Positions 1 to 6,389 of a stretch of 6,415 nucleotides of DNA are shown here, one piece after another. The notes under the pieces are model-generated. The model had not been told where the DNA came from, made no database searches, and saw only the letters and a program-made list of their open reading frames with translations. Source of the stretch: an uncultured Cellvibrio sp. (GTDB taxonomy: Bacteria; Pseudomonadota; Gammaproteobacteria; Pseudomonadales; Cellvibrionaceae); assembly GCA_946481735.1 (NCBI GenBank), contig CAMLOU010000187.1, positions 1 to 6,415 of the forward strand, in the 5' to 3' direction. The position numbers and the translations under genes were made by a program. The stretch's first letter is position 1, and each line of letters begins with the position of its first letter.

Positions 1-1108
1 AGCCCGCCACCTTAGCAATGCTGATCGGCCCGCTCAAGTTTTTCGTGGAAATTTCTCCAAGCAATAATTTTTTTACGGACAGGAGGACAAATCCGGAGGT
101 TTCCCAGGTCCGTTCTACACCCGCGACAAAAGCTCCCCCGATGGAGTAGTGGTTTTGGCGGATCATGTCATCGGGCCAAGGCTTTAACTGCAAGGCCACA
201 CCGACGCGACCAATGGTTGTACCATCCTCGGTGATCGCTTCGGGAGTCACCTGTAAACGTGTCTCTAGGCCGTCACGCTCAATCAACATCTCAATCGGCT
301 GGCCAGGTCGCTGTTTGACATATTCAATCCAGTCAGTACCCGACGTCATCGCCTCTCCATCTGCTGCGAGCACCTTATCGCCAACCTTCATACCCGCCAG
401 ATCGGCTGGGCTGCCAGGGGTAATGGCTGCAGCCAAGGTATCCACGCCGGGGGTAAAAAAGCTCAACCCCAAGCCCTGCAATGGATCAGGCTCTTCAACA
501 CCTTTTAACCAATCGTCCAAAACTACTTCGGACTGATAACGCAACGAAGAATCCGGGTAGCTCAGCGATACATACATCACGCCGGTCTCACCGAGACGCC
601 GCAGCAGCTGTTGATAGACAGCCTGGCGAGTCGGGGTCGGCTCACCATCAATCGACAGGATCTCCTGCCCCGCCTCCAGACCGGCGTGGGCGGCCAGAGA
701 GTCCGGCTCAACGGAACCGATGACCGGCGCAAGATCCCTGACCCCAGGGATAACCAGAGCCCAGAACAATAAAATGGCGAGGATAAAATTGGCCACCGGC
801 CCGGCAACCACAATAGCCATTCGTTGCCAGACACTTTTGCGATTAAAACTGCGATGCAACTCGTCGGGAGGAACTTCGCCTTCGCGCTCATCCAGCATCT
901 TGACGTAACCACCCAGGGGAACAGCGGAGATAGCGTATTCAGTACCCTGTTTATCGTGCCAGCGCCACAGCACACTGCCGAAGCCAATCGAAAAGCGCAG
1001 CACCTTGACGCCACAGCGCCGAGCCACATAAAAGTGACCAAATTCGTGGACGGTAACCAGCACGATGATCGCGACCAGGAACCATAAAATCATTTGCGCT
1101 ACTGCCAC
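1..1108 (-). CDS. rseP: RseP site-2 intramembrane zinc metalloprotease (3' end beyond window)
   Basis: The reading frame is open from 1108 to the left edge and gives 369 residues with no stop; the family is about 450 residues long. RseP is an inner-membrane protease that makes the second cut in anti-sigma factor RseA, releasing sigma-E, and also clears signal-peptide remnants. The zinc site HEFGH is at residues 21-25 in the first membrane segment (about 7-29). The membrane-associated stretch ending PLGGYVKML (64-72) follows, then a second membrane segment (about 98-121, with AGPVANF at 102-108). Two PDZ domains lie at about 125-220 and 221-310. The conserved NLSGPISIAK (357-366) is present. 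The third membrane segment with the LDG motif would lie outside the window. I chose the GTG start at 1108 because GAGG at 1115-1118 sits six bases upstream, and it puts the zinc motif almost where E. coli has it (22-26). An in-frame ATG at 1093 is too far from that site. The gene starts 11 bases after dxr. Identification is firm. Confidence 0.95.
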   Translation of the reverse strand, partial: MAVAQMILWFLVAIIVLVTVHEFGHFYVARRCGVKVLRFSIGFGSVLWRWHDKQGTEYAISAVPLGGYVKMLDEREGEVPPDELHRSFNRKSVWQRMAIVVAGPVANFILAILLFWALVIPGVRDLAPVIGSVEPDSLAAHAGLEAGQEILSIDGEPTPTRQAVYQQLLRRLGETGVMYVSLSYPDSSLRYQSEVVLDDWLKGVEEPDPLQGLGLSFFTPGVDTLAAAITPGSPADLAGMKVGDKVLAADGEAMTSGTDWIEYVKQRPGQPIEMLIERDGLETRLQVTPEAITEDGTTIGRVGVALQLKPWPDDMIRQNHYSIGGAFVAGVERTWETSGFVLLSVKKLLLGEISTKNLSGPISIAKVAG

Positions 1109-1114
1109 AGACAA

Positions 1115-1118
1115 CCTC
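1115..1118 (-). promoter_or_regulatory. Ribosome binding site deciding the rseP GTG start
   Basis: The minus strand reads ACGAGG followed by six bases and then GTG at 1108-1106. The site directly follows the dxr stop codon (1120-1122). It favours the GTG over the in-frame ATG at 1093-1091, which would be 21 bases away, and over the TTG at 1114-1112, which is immediately adjacent. Confidence 0.6.
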
Positions 1119-1119
1119 G

Positions 1120-2307
1120 TTAGAGTGAGCCGATAACCGACATTGCCATGGCTCTGGCTTCGGAATCGGCGTTTTGGACAACGTCCAATGACGCTGGTTC
1201 AGTGATGGGAAGACGCATTAATACACTTTCTATCACTTGGGAAATCTGATCAAAACGCAGGCGTCGCTGCAAAAAGGCCGCTACCGCCACCTCATTCGCT
1301 GCATTCAGGACGGCCGGCGCCGTGGCGCCAGTTGTAGCGGCTTCCTGCGCCAGACGCAAGCAGGGAAAACGTTCGTAATCGGGAACAGAGAAATCCAGCC
1401 GCGCTGTGGCGAACAAATCAAGACTGGCCACGCCGGATTCAATACGCTCCGGCCATGCCAGGGCATGGGCGATAGGGGTACGCATGTCCGGGTTGCCCAG
1501 CTGCGCCAGCACCGAGCCGTCGATATACTCGACCAACGAATGAATCACACTTTGGGGATGGATCACCACCTCAATCTGCGCCGGAGATGTACTAAAGAGC
1601 CAACAGGCCTCAATCAACTCAAGCCCTTTGTTCAGCATAGTGGCAGAGTCGACTGATATTTTTTGTCCCATACTCCAATTCGGGTGCGCACAAGCCTGTT
1701 CCGGCGTGACATCCCGCAATTGCTCCAGGGGCGTCTCACGAAAGGGGCCGCCCGACGCCGTCAATAAAATTTTGCGTACGCCACTGCTCGCCAGCCCCTG
1801 CTGCAAATAGTCCGAACGATGGTTCGGCAAGCACTGGAATATCGCGTTGTGTTCACTGTCGATGGGCAGGAGTGTGGCGCCGTGCTCGGCAACGGCGCGG
1901 GTAAATAACCCCCCCGCCATCACTAGGGCCTCTTTATTAGCCAAAAGGACTTTTTTACCGGCCTTGACCGCCGCAAGCGTAGGTAACAACCCGGCCGCAC
2001 CGACGATAGCTGCCATCACTGTATCGACTTCGGCGTGAGCCGCTACCTCGGCGAAGGCATCAGCCCCTTGCAGAACTTCTGTCGCACACCCTTGCCGGGA
2101 CAAGGCGTTTTCGAGCTCCAGGGCCGCAACAGGATCCCGCAGCACGGCATAACGCGGTTGATGCTGGATACACTGACTCGCCAGCAACTGCCATTGGCGG
2201 TCGGCGGTTAAAGCAAAGATACCGTAGCGCTCGGGGTGGCGCGACAGCACATCCAGCGTGCTGATACCTATGGAGCCGGTGGCCCCCAGAACCGTGACCT
2301 GTTGCAT
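1120..2307 (-). CDS. dxr: 1-deoxy-D-xylulose 5-phosphate reductoisomerase
   Basis: Dxr (IspC) converts DXP to 2-C-methyl-D-erythritol 4-phosphate with NADPH. This is the committed step of the MEP isoprenoid pathway, in the cytoplasm, and the target of fosmidomycin. The 395-residue product is full length (E. coli has 398). Visible motifs are the NADPH-binding GATGSIG (8-14), [12 protein letters not shown] (121-132), the metal-binding acidic residues in PIDSEHNA (D150, E152) and in LNKGLE (E230), the catalytic loop [12 protein letters not shown] (183-194), [15 protein letters not shown] (208-222), HPQSVIHS (250-257), and the C-terminal [12 protein letters not shown] (335-346). All expected catalytic residues are present. 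The ATG at 2307 follows the cdsA stop by three bases, with only a weak GGGG (2314-2317) as ribosome binding site, which suggests coupling to cdsA translation. Its products feed UppS, encoded two genes upstream. Confidence 0.98.
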   Translation of the reverse strand: MQQVTVLGATGSIGISTLDVLSRHPERYGIFALTADRQWQLLASQCIQHQPRYAVLRDPVAALELENALSRQGCATEVLQGADAFAEVAAHAEVDTVMAAIVGAAGLLPTLAAVKAGKKVLLANKEALVMAGGLFTRAVAEHGATLLPIDSEHNAIFQCLPNHRSDYLQQGLASSGVRKILLTASGGPFRETPLEQLRDVTPEQACAHPNWSMGQKISVDSATMLNKGLELIEACWLFSTSPAQIEVVIHPQSVIHSLVEYIDGSVLAQLGNPDMRTPIAHALAWPERIESGVASLDLFATARLDFSVPDYERFPCLRLAQEAATTGATAPAVLNAANEVAVAAFLQRRLRFDQISQVIESVLMRLPITEPASLDVVQNADSEARAMAMSVIGSL

Positions 2308-2310
2308 GGC

Positions 2311-3153
2311 TTACCCCGGCCAACCTGTACTGAGCAAAGCCAGCGCAAAGACCGGTGCGGCGGCAGTTAAACTGTCTACCCGGTCCAGGACCCCGCCATG
2401 ACCAGGCAACAAAGCGCTGCTGTCCTTGATGCCACGCTGGCGTTTCAGCATGCTTTCGAATAGATCACCCAGGACAGACACCAGACTTGTCGGCAGGATA
2501 ATGGCCAGTAACAGAACGTAATTTCCACCGACAAATACCCAAACCACGATGGATAGCAGGAAGTTAAAACATACACCGCCCAGGAATCCTTCCCAGGTTT
2601 TGCCGGGACTGACCGCTGGTGCAAGCTTGCGTTTACCCCAGCGCCGGCCAGTGAAGTAGCCCCCGATATCAGCACAAGCCACCACCGCCACAATCAGCAA
2701 AACCAGCAAGGCGCCATGCTCTTGGGCACGGACGTAGGTGAATGCCGCCCAGGCAGGCACTAATACGCACAACCCCATCACCCCACGCAAGAGCGAATGG
2801 CGCCACAGGATCGCACTGGAGGGGAAGCCCTGCACAAACAACAGTGCCACTGCCCACCAGATGCACCCGATGACCAGAAGGTTACGGAATTTATCCGGAT
2901 CGAGCACAACATCCACCGACCAGACAACCACCCCCAGGTAGTGGCCTGCCAGAGCGGTGACCACGGCCAGCAGCAGCACATAGAGGAGTCTTTGCCAGGG
3001 ACGAACGAAACCGGACAGGTTGGCCCACTCCCAGCCGCCAACCAGCATGACGATGGCAACAAAAGTCGAAAACAGCGGGACCGGAAAGTAGAAAAGTGCG
3101 GCAAGGAAGACAGCCGCCAGAACCAATGCCGTAATCACCCGCTGTTTAAGCAT
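2311..3153 (-). CDS. cdsA: Phosphatidate cytidylyltransferase (CDP-diacylglycerol synthase)
   Basis: CdsA is an integral inner-membrane enzyme that condenses CTP with phosphatidic acid to give CDP-diacylglycerol and pyrophosphate, the precursor of all the cell's phospholipids. From the ATG at 3153 it has 280 residues (E. coli has 285). Hydrophobic segments run through most of the chain, clearly at about 7-23, 27-40, 55-80, 91-108, 123-140, 147-162, 195-222 and 262-275. The C-terminal signature is intact: S234, K237-R238, K243-D244, then PGHGG (250-254) and LDRVD (256-260). The loop ADIGGYFTGRRWGKRKLAP (161-179) and SPGKTWEGF (182-190) also match the family. The frame extends upstream to a GTG at 3171, but GGGAGG at 3159-3164 lies five bases before the ATG at 3153 and decides the start. 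The gene begins inside the end of uppS, an 8-base overlap, indicating translational coupling. Confidence 0.96.
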   Translation of the reverse strand: MLKQRVITALVLAAVFLAALFYFPVPLFSTFVAIVMLVGGWEWANLSGFVRPWQRLLYVLLLAVVTALAGHYLGVVVWSVDVVLDPDKFRNLLVIGCIWWAVALLFVQGFPSSAILWRHSLLRGVMGLCVLVPAWAAFTYVRAQEHGALLVLLIVAVVACADIGGYFTGRRWGKRKLAPAVSPGKTWEGFLGGVCFNFLLSIVVWVFVGGNYVLLLAIILPTSLVSVLGDLFESMLKRQRGIKDSSALLPGHGGVLDRVDSLTAAAPVFALALLSTGWPG

Positions 3154-3892
3154 CCCGGCCTCCCAAAGCACGGATTTGGGTTACTTGCTCACTGGTTAGA
3201 CCGAAACGGCGCTGGCGCTCTTTGAAGGCTGCCGCTGCGGCATGCAATTCGGCCCCGTCAAAGTCCGGCCACAACTTGTCACTAAAATAAAGCTCGGCAT
3301 AGGCTGCTTGCCATAACAGAAAATTACTGATGCGGATTTCACCGCCAGTCCGGATCAGCAAATCCAGCTCGGGCAGATCCGCCATAGAGGTATAACGATG
3401 GAGCAGATCCTCGTTGATGTCATCGGTAGCCAGCCGACCCGCTACAGCCTCTTCGGCTACGCGCTTGGCCGCTTGAGCAATATCCCAGCGGCCACCATAA
3501 TCAGCGGCGATAACCAAAGTGGTCTTACCGTCCCGGGTTGCTTCCTCAGCTGCTTCGATGGCCTTTTGGATAGCGGGACTGAAACGGCTGCGATTACCGA
3601 TAACCCGCAGGCGCACGCCTTTTTTGTGGAGTTCGCGGGCTTCTTTCTTGAGATAAAGCAGAAACAATGACATCAGAGCTTCCACTTCAATGGGTGGACG
3701 CTTCCAATTCTCGCTGCTAAAGGCAAATAACGTCAGTACTTCGATGCCCAGTTCCTGGCAGGCGCTCATGACATCGCGGATACGCTCAACACCGACTTTA
3801 TGGCCGGAGACACCGGCCATACCCCGCTGTTTTGCCCAGCGATTATTGCCGTCCATAATGATGGCCACATGGCGCAGGGTATTTGTGGTCAC
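3146..3892 (-). CDS. uppS: (2E,6E)-farnesyl-diphosphate-specific undecaprenyl diphosphate synthase
   Basis: UppS adds eight isopentenyl units in cis to farnesyl diphosphate, making the C55 undecaprenyl diphosphate that carries peptidoglycan and other glycan precursors across the inner membrane. The 248-residue product has the normal length and all family motifs: HVAIIMDGNNRWAK (8-21) with catalytic D14, N16 and W19; H31 in GHKVG; FAFSSENWKRP (57-67); AADYGGRWDI (129-138); and the signature RTGGEIRISNFLLWQ (181-195), with R181, R187 and S189, followed by YAELYF (198-203) and WPDFD (208-212). The start is GTG at 3892. A TGA stop sits directly before it in frame, so no longer protein is possible, and AGGAG at 3899-3903 lies six bases upstream. 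It follows frr after a 162-base structured spacer and overlaps cdsA by eight bases. Confidence 0.97.
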   Translation of the reverse strand: MTTNTLRHVAIIMDGNNRWAKQRGMAGVSGHKVGVERIRDVMSACQELGIEVLTLFAFSSENWKRPPIEVEALMSLFLLYLKKEARELHKKGVRLRVIGNRSRFSPAIQKAIEAAEEATRDGKTTLVIAADYGGRWDIAQAAKRVAEEAVAGRLATDDINEDLLHRYTSMADLPELDLLIRTGGEIRISNFLLWQAAYAELYFSDKLWPDFDGAELHAAAAAFKERQRRFGLTSEQVTQIRALGGRDA

Positions 3893-3898
3893 TCATGA

Positions 3899-3903
3899 CT
3901 CCT
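3899..3903 (-). promoter_or_regulatory. Ribosome binding site deciding the uppS GTG start
   Basis: AGGAG on the minus strand is followed by TCATGA and then the GTG at 3892. The spacing of six bases to the GTG is favourable. An ATG at 3896 in another frame is only two bases from the same site and would encode a 17-codon peptide, so it is probably not used efficiently. Confidence 0.65.
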
Positions 3904-3934
3904 GAGGAAAGCATTTTTTCAGTTGATAATCTTA

Positions 3935-4005
3935 GTTTGTCCGCGAGCAGGTCGGTTATCAAACGAATCACTGCCCGACCGGATAACCGCTCGGGCAGGA
4001 CAAAC
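3935..4005 (-). repeat. 71-bp long-range inverted repeat in the frr-uppS spacer
   Basis: GTTTGTCC (3935-3942) and GGACAAAC (3998-4005) form the ends, and CGGTTATC (3953-3960) with GATAACCG (3982-3989) forms an inner stem, both perfect 8-bp pairings in nested order. The inner stem uses the loop and right arm of the smaller hairpin at 3971-3998, so the two folds compete. There is also a 7-base direct repeat AAACGAA at 3961-3967 and 4002-4008. I see no target-site duplication that would mark an inserted element. Confidence 0.5.
3971..3998 (-). repeat. Stem-loop in the frr-uppS spacer
   Basis: CTGCCCGA (3971-3978) and TCGGGCAG (3991-3998) form a perfect 8-bp stem. After one mismatch the stem continues with a 3-bp CGG/CCG extension closing a four-base loop (3983-3986). 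The minus-strand RNA continues with TGATTCGTTTG rather than uridines, so this is a stable mRNA hairpin and not a typical terminator. Confidence 0.6.
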
Positions 4006-4054
4006 GAAATCGGGATCTGCCGGGGTACATCTCCGGGCCGGCATCAGCGAGGCA

Positions 4055-4612
4055 TTAAATTGCCATCAAGTCCGTTTCTTTGGCCGCCAGCGCCTTATCA
4101 ACTTCAGCAATGTATTTATCTGTTATTTTTTGGATGTCGTCCTGTGCACGACGATCATCATCTTCACTGATCGCCTTGTCTTTAAGCAGCGCCTTCACAT
4201 TCGACAAAACGTCGCGACGTATGTTGCGCACGGCAACACGGCCATTCTCCGCCTCTGCGCGCGCCTGCTTGATGAAGTTCTTGCGCGTTTCCTCTGTCAG
4301 CATAGGCAGCGGGATACGGATAAGACCGTTATTGGTGGACGGATTTAATCCCAGGTCAGATTTCATGATGGCCTTTTCAATATCAGGCACCAGATTGCGC
4401 TCCCAGGGGTTAATAGACAACGTACGGGCGTCTTCCACGTTCACGTTGGCTATCTGACTGAGCGGTGTATCAGTACCGTAGTAAGACACCATTATGCCGT
4501 CGAGCAAGCTTGGATGCGCCCGGCCCGTGCGGATTCTGGAGAAGTTGCTAATCAGTGAATCAACCGCTTTTTTCATACGGTTTTCAGCATCTTTTTTTAT
4601 GTCATTAATCAT
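4055..4612 (-). CDS. frr: Ribosome recycling factor
   Basis: RRF works with EF-G to split post-termination ribosomes so that subunits and mRNA can be reused; it is a cytoplasmic protein shaped like a tRNA. The 185-residue product has exactly the usual length. Recognisable parts are the N-terminal helix [20 protein letters not shown] (1-20), [15 protein letters not shown] (26-40), the beta-domain region around [14 protein letters not shown] (44-57), NPWERNLV (68-75), [19 protein letters not shown] (85-103), LTEETRK (105-111) and VAVRNIRRD (126-134) in the hinge-proximal long helix. The ATG at 4612 shares its A with the pyrH TGA stop (TGATG), a one-base overlap typical of termination-reinitiation coupling. 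GAGGGA at 4621-4626 inside the end of pyrH gives an eight-base spacing. After frr, the spacing to the next gene opens to 162 bases. Confidence 0.98.
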   Translation of the reverse strand: MINDIKKDAENRMKKAVDSLISNFSRIRTGRAHPSLLDGIMVSYYGTDTPLSQIANVNVEDARTLSINPWERNLVPDIEKAIMKSDLGLNPSTNNGLIRIPLPMLTEETRKNFIKQARAEAENGRVAVRNIRRDVLSNVKALLKDKAISEDDDRRAQDDIQKITDKYIAEVDKALAAKETDLMAI

Positions 4613-5346
4613 CAGTTTTGTCCCTCTTCAATCAAGGTGCCTTCGTTACTGCCGACTACAATGTTCAGCAGAGCACCGCTTTTGTTCATACGAAAAACAC
4701 GTACCGGCATGTCGTGTTCACGGCACAGGCAGATGGCCGTCAGGTCCATCACACCCAGTTTTTTATCCAGAACTTCGTCATAAGTCAGGCGATCATACTT
4801 GGTCGCGGTGGCGTCTTTCATCGGGTCCGCTGTGTATACCCCATCCACTTTGGTCGCTTTCAGAACAATATCGGCTTCCACTTCAATACCGCGCAGACAG
4901 GCAGCGGAATCAGTAGTAAAGAAAGGATTACCGGTACCGGCGGCGAAGATTACCACTTCACCGGAGCTCAGAAAACGAATCGCACGGCGGCGATCATAGT
5001 GTTCGACAATACCGCTCATGGGAATTGCCGACATGACCCGGGAAGAAATATTGGAACGCTCAAGTGCATCGCGCATGGCCAGTGCATTCATCACCGTGGC
5101 CAACATACCCATATGGTCACCGGTTACCCGGTCGAGCCCGGCGGCATTCAGGGCAGCACCACGAAACAGGTTTCCTCCCCCGACAACCAAACCAACCTGA
5201 ACCCCTATCCCCACTAACTGCCCGATTTCCAGGGCCATCTTGTCCAGCACCTTGGGATCAATACCGAACCCCTCCGACCCCATCAACTCCTCACCACTCA
5301 GCTTCAGCAAAATCCGCTTGTACTTCTTCTCTCTGGGGTTTGGCAT
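4612..5346 (-). CDS. pyrH: UMP kinase (uridylate kinase)
   Basis: PyrH phosphorylates UMP to UDP with ATP in pyrimidine nucleotide synthesis. It is a cytoplasmic hexamer of the amino-acid-kinase fold and in bacteria is usually activated by GTP and inhibited by UTP. The 244-residue product is of normal length. Visible family features are [16 protein letters not shown] (8-23), the glycine-rich [11 protein letters not shown] (53-63), [19 protein letters not shown] (72-90), [14 protein letters not shown] (136-149), the nucleotide-binding stretch [14 protein letters not shown] (162-175), and the C-terminal [18 protein letters not shown] (215-232). The frame extends 13 codons further up to 5385, but the ATG at 5346 has ACGGAG upstream (GGAG at 5356-5359, nine-base spacer), and the family normally begins just before the [11 protein letters not shown] segment. 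A terminator-like hairpin stands between it and tsf, so the gene probably has its own promoter or depends on readthrough. It overlaps frr by one base. Confidence 0.97.
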   Translation of the reverse strand: MPNPREKKYKRILLKLSGEELMGSEGFGIDPKVLDKMALEIGQLVGIGVQVGLVVGGGNLFRGAALNAAGLDRVTGDHMGMLATVMNALAMRDALERSNISSRVMSAIPMSGIVEHYDRRRAIRFLSSGEVVIFAAGTGNPFFTTDSAACLRGIEVEADIVLKATKVDGVYTADPMKDATATKYDRLTYDEVLDKKLGVMDLTAICLCREHDMPVRVFRMNKSGALLNIVVGSNEGTLIEEGQN

Positions 5347-5459
5347 AGACTTGGACTCCGTAAGATGGGTAGGCGAAAAAATCACGGCAGTTTAACAGCA
5401 AAAAGAGGCTGAGTGGGACACCCAGCCTCTTTTAATGGGAGGTCTAGCAACAGCGGAGA
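5347..5459 (-). other. tsf-pyrH intergenic region with terminator and pyrH leader
   Basis: The 113-base gap holds the intrinsic terminator after tsf (5400-5433) and about 50 bases of pyrH leader. A possible extended -10 sequence, TG-T-TAAACT, lies at 5389-5396 on the minus strand just after the terminator stem. No -35 hexamer is visible at the proper distance, so I do not assign a promoter. Confidence 0.35.
5400..5433 (-). terminator. Intrinsic terminator downstream of tsf
   Basis: AAAAGAGGCTG (5401-5411) and CAGCCTCTTTT (5423-5433) form a perfect 11-bp stem with an 11-base loop. An alternative inner pairing GGG/CCC (5415-5417 with 5421-5423) would shorten the loop to ACA. On the minus strand the hairpin ends in five T residues (5404-5400), giving a standard intrinsic terminator 26 bases beyond the tsf stop codon. 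The symmetric A and T runs would let it work from either side. Confidence 0.85.
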
Positions 5460-6329
5460 TTAACCCTTGGAAGCCTGCACCTGGGCAGCAACTTCCGCAG
5501 CAAAGTCGACCACAACCTTCTCGATACCTTCGCCCACTTCCAGACGCACAAAGCTGCTCACAGAGGCGCCAGCATCTTTAGCCAGTTTACCCACAGTAAC
5601 TTCAGGGTTCTTAACAAAGGGCTGATCGATCAGACTGGCTTCTTTCAGGAACTTGTTGATACGGCCAACCATCATCTTTTCAACGATCTCGGCAGGCTTG
5701 CCAGCCATGTCCGGTTGCGCACGAATGATGTCTTTCTCTTTCTCTACCAGATCAGCCGGCATTTGCTCGGAACTGACAACTGCCGGGTTTACCGCCGCAA
5801 CGTGCATGGCGATATCCTTGGCCAATTCTTCGTTGCCGCCTTCCAGTTGTACCAATACCGCAATACGGCTGTTCAGGTGAACGTAACCACCAACCACACC
5901 GCCTTCAACTAACTTCACGCGGCGCACACCGATGTTTTCGCCGATCTTTTGTACCAGCGCTTCACGAGCATTTTCCAGATCGCCCGCCATCAAGGCAGAC
6001 ACGTCGGTTTGCTTGGTGGCAAAAGCCTTGTCAACAACGCTGTTAACAAAAGCCAGGAAGCCGGCATCGCGCGCAACGAAGTCGGTCTCGGAGTTAACTT
6101 CAACGGCTACACCGTAGCTGTTGTCATCGGCAACTTTCACGGCAACCACGCCGTCGGCAGCGGTACGGTCCGCTTTCTTGGCGGCTTTCAGGCCGGAAAC
6201 CTTGCGCAGGTTTTCAATCGCCAATTCGATATCACCGTTAGCTTCGCCCAGCGCTTTTTTACACTCCATCATGCCCAGACCGGTACGGTCACGCAGTTCT
6301 TTTACCATTGTTGCGGAAATAGCTGTCAT
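5460..6329 (-). CDS. tsf: Translation elongation factor Ts
   Basis: EF-Ts is the guanine nucleotide exchange factor that regenerates EF-Tu-GTP from EF-Tu-GDP during elongation. The 289-residue product matches the usual gammaproteobacterial length (about 283-290). The N-terminal UBA-like domain (about 1-55) contains [19 protein letters not shown] (9-27) and [15 protein letters not shown] (29-43). The core exchange motif [13 protein letters not shown] (79-91) carries the Asp-Phe pair that inserts into EF-Tu. HVAA (176-179) and the later [16 protein letters not shown] (225-240) are also characteristic. The ATG at 6329 has GAGGA at 6337-6341 with a seven-base spacer. Both flanks have intrinsic terminators, 37 bases before the start codon and 26 bases after the stop. 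The upstream neighbour, outside the window, is expected to be rpsB from conserved gene order. Confidence 0.98.
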   Translation of the reverse strand: MTAISATMVKELRDRTGLGMMECKKALGEANGDIELAIENLRKVSGLKAAKKADRTAADGVVAVKVADDNSYGVAVEVNSETDFVARDAGFLAFVNSVVDKAFATKQTDVSALMAGDLENAREALVQKIGENIGVRRVKLVEGGVVGGYVHLNSRIAVLVQLEGGNEELAKDIAMHVAAVNPAVVSSEQMPADLVEKEKDIIRAQPDMAGKPAEIVEKMMVGRINKFLKEASLIDQPFVKNPEVTVGKLAKDAGASVSSFVRLEVGEGIEKVVVDFAAEVAAQVQASKG

Positions 6330-6365
6330 GGTTTTGTCCTCAGTCAGTATTCAAATTCTGGTTTG

Positions 6366-6389
6366 AAAAAAGGGGGCAAAGCCCCCTTT
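6366..6389 (-). terminator. Intrinsic terminator upstream of tsf, probably ending or attenuating rpsB transcription
   Basis: AAAGGGGGC (6369-6377) and GCCCCCTTT (6381-6389) form a perfect 9-bp, GC-rich stem with a three-base loop. On the minus strand the stem runs into six T residues (6371-6366). This is a strong intrinsic terminator by appearance. It stands between the expected rpsB gene and tsf. No stop codon for rpsB is visible in the remaining 26 bases (6390-6415), so that gene presumably ends just outside the window. Confidence 0.88.

Larger units (their letters stand above)
3893..4054 (-). other. Structured frr-uppS intergenic spacer
   Basis: This 162-base gap is the longest within the cluster. 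It contains several perfect inverted repeats that cannot all form together (3935-3942 with 3998-4005; 3953-3960 with 3982-3989; 3971-3978 with 3991-3998; 3950-3955 with 3975-3980). A smaller stem is possible at 4019-4023 with 4038-4042. None is followed by a T-run on the transcribed strand, so these are not standard intrinsic terminators. A possible uppS promoter is TTGATA (3957-3962) 17 bases from CAAACT (3934-3939); the -35 matches five of six consensus bases but the -10 only three. I see no convincing protein-coding sequence here. The repeats are observed directly; any regulatory role is inference. Confidence 0.5.

Noticed and set aside
577..1041. A 154-codon minus-strand frame overlapping rseP.
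   Set aside because: It is an alternative frame of rseP; the true frame, open to the window edge, carries HEFGH and both PDZ domains.
3839..3853. UppS has DGNNRWA where E. coli has DGNGRWA.
   Set aside because: The catalytic Asp, the first Asn, the Arg and the Trp are kept; Asn at this position is, as far as I recall, common among Pseudomonas-type enzymes, so it is not a meaningful anomaly.
3934..3962. Sigma-70-like promoter TTGATA with 17 bases to CAAACT upstream of uppS.
   Set aside because: The -10 matches only three of six bases and both hexamers fall in the inverted repeats, so I mention it only in the spacer entry and do not annotate it.
3919..4044. A 41-codon minus-strand open reading frame in the frr-uppS spacer (ATG at 4044, TGA at 3919-3921).
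   Set aside because: It has no ribosome binding site before its ATG, its sequence is dominated by the inverted repeats, and it resembles no protein I know.
4275..4280. GAACTT on the minus strand inside frr, resembling the -35 core of a sigma-E promoter, which would be relevant to rseP.
   Set aside because: No matching -10 is visible at the expected distance, and the bases are accounted for by conserved frr codons.
4618..5217. A 199-codon plus-strand open frame opposite pyrH, and other long plus-strand frames opposite dxr, cdsA, tsf and rseP.
   Set aside because: They lie antisense to well-identified conserved genes and their translations show no recognisable domains; they are frame shadows of GC-biased coding sequence.
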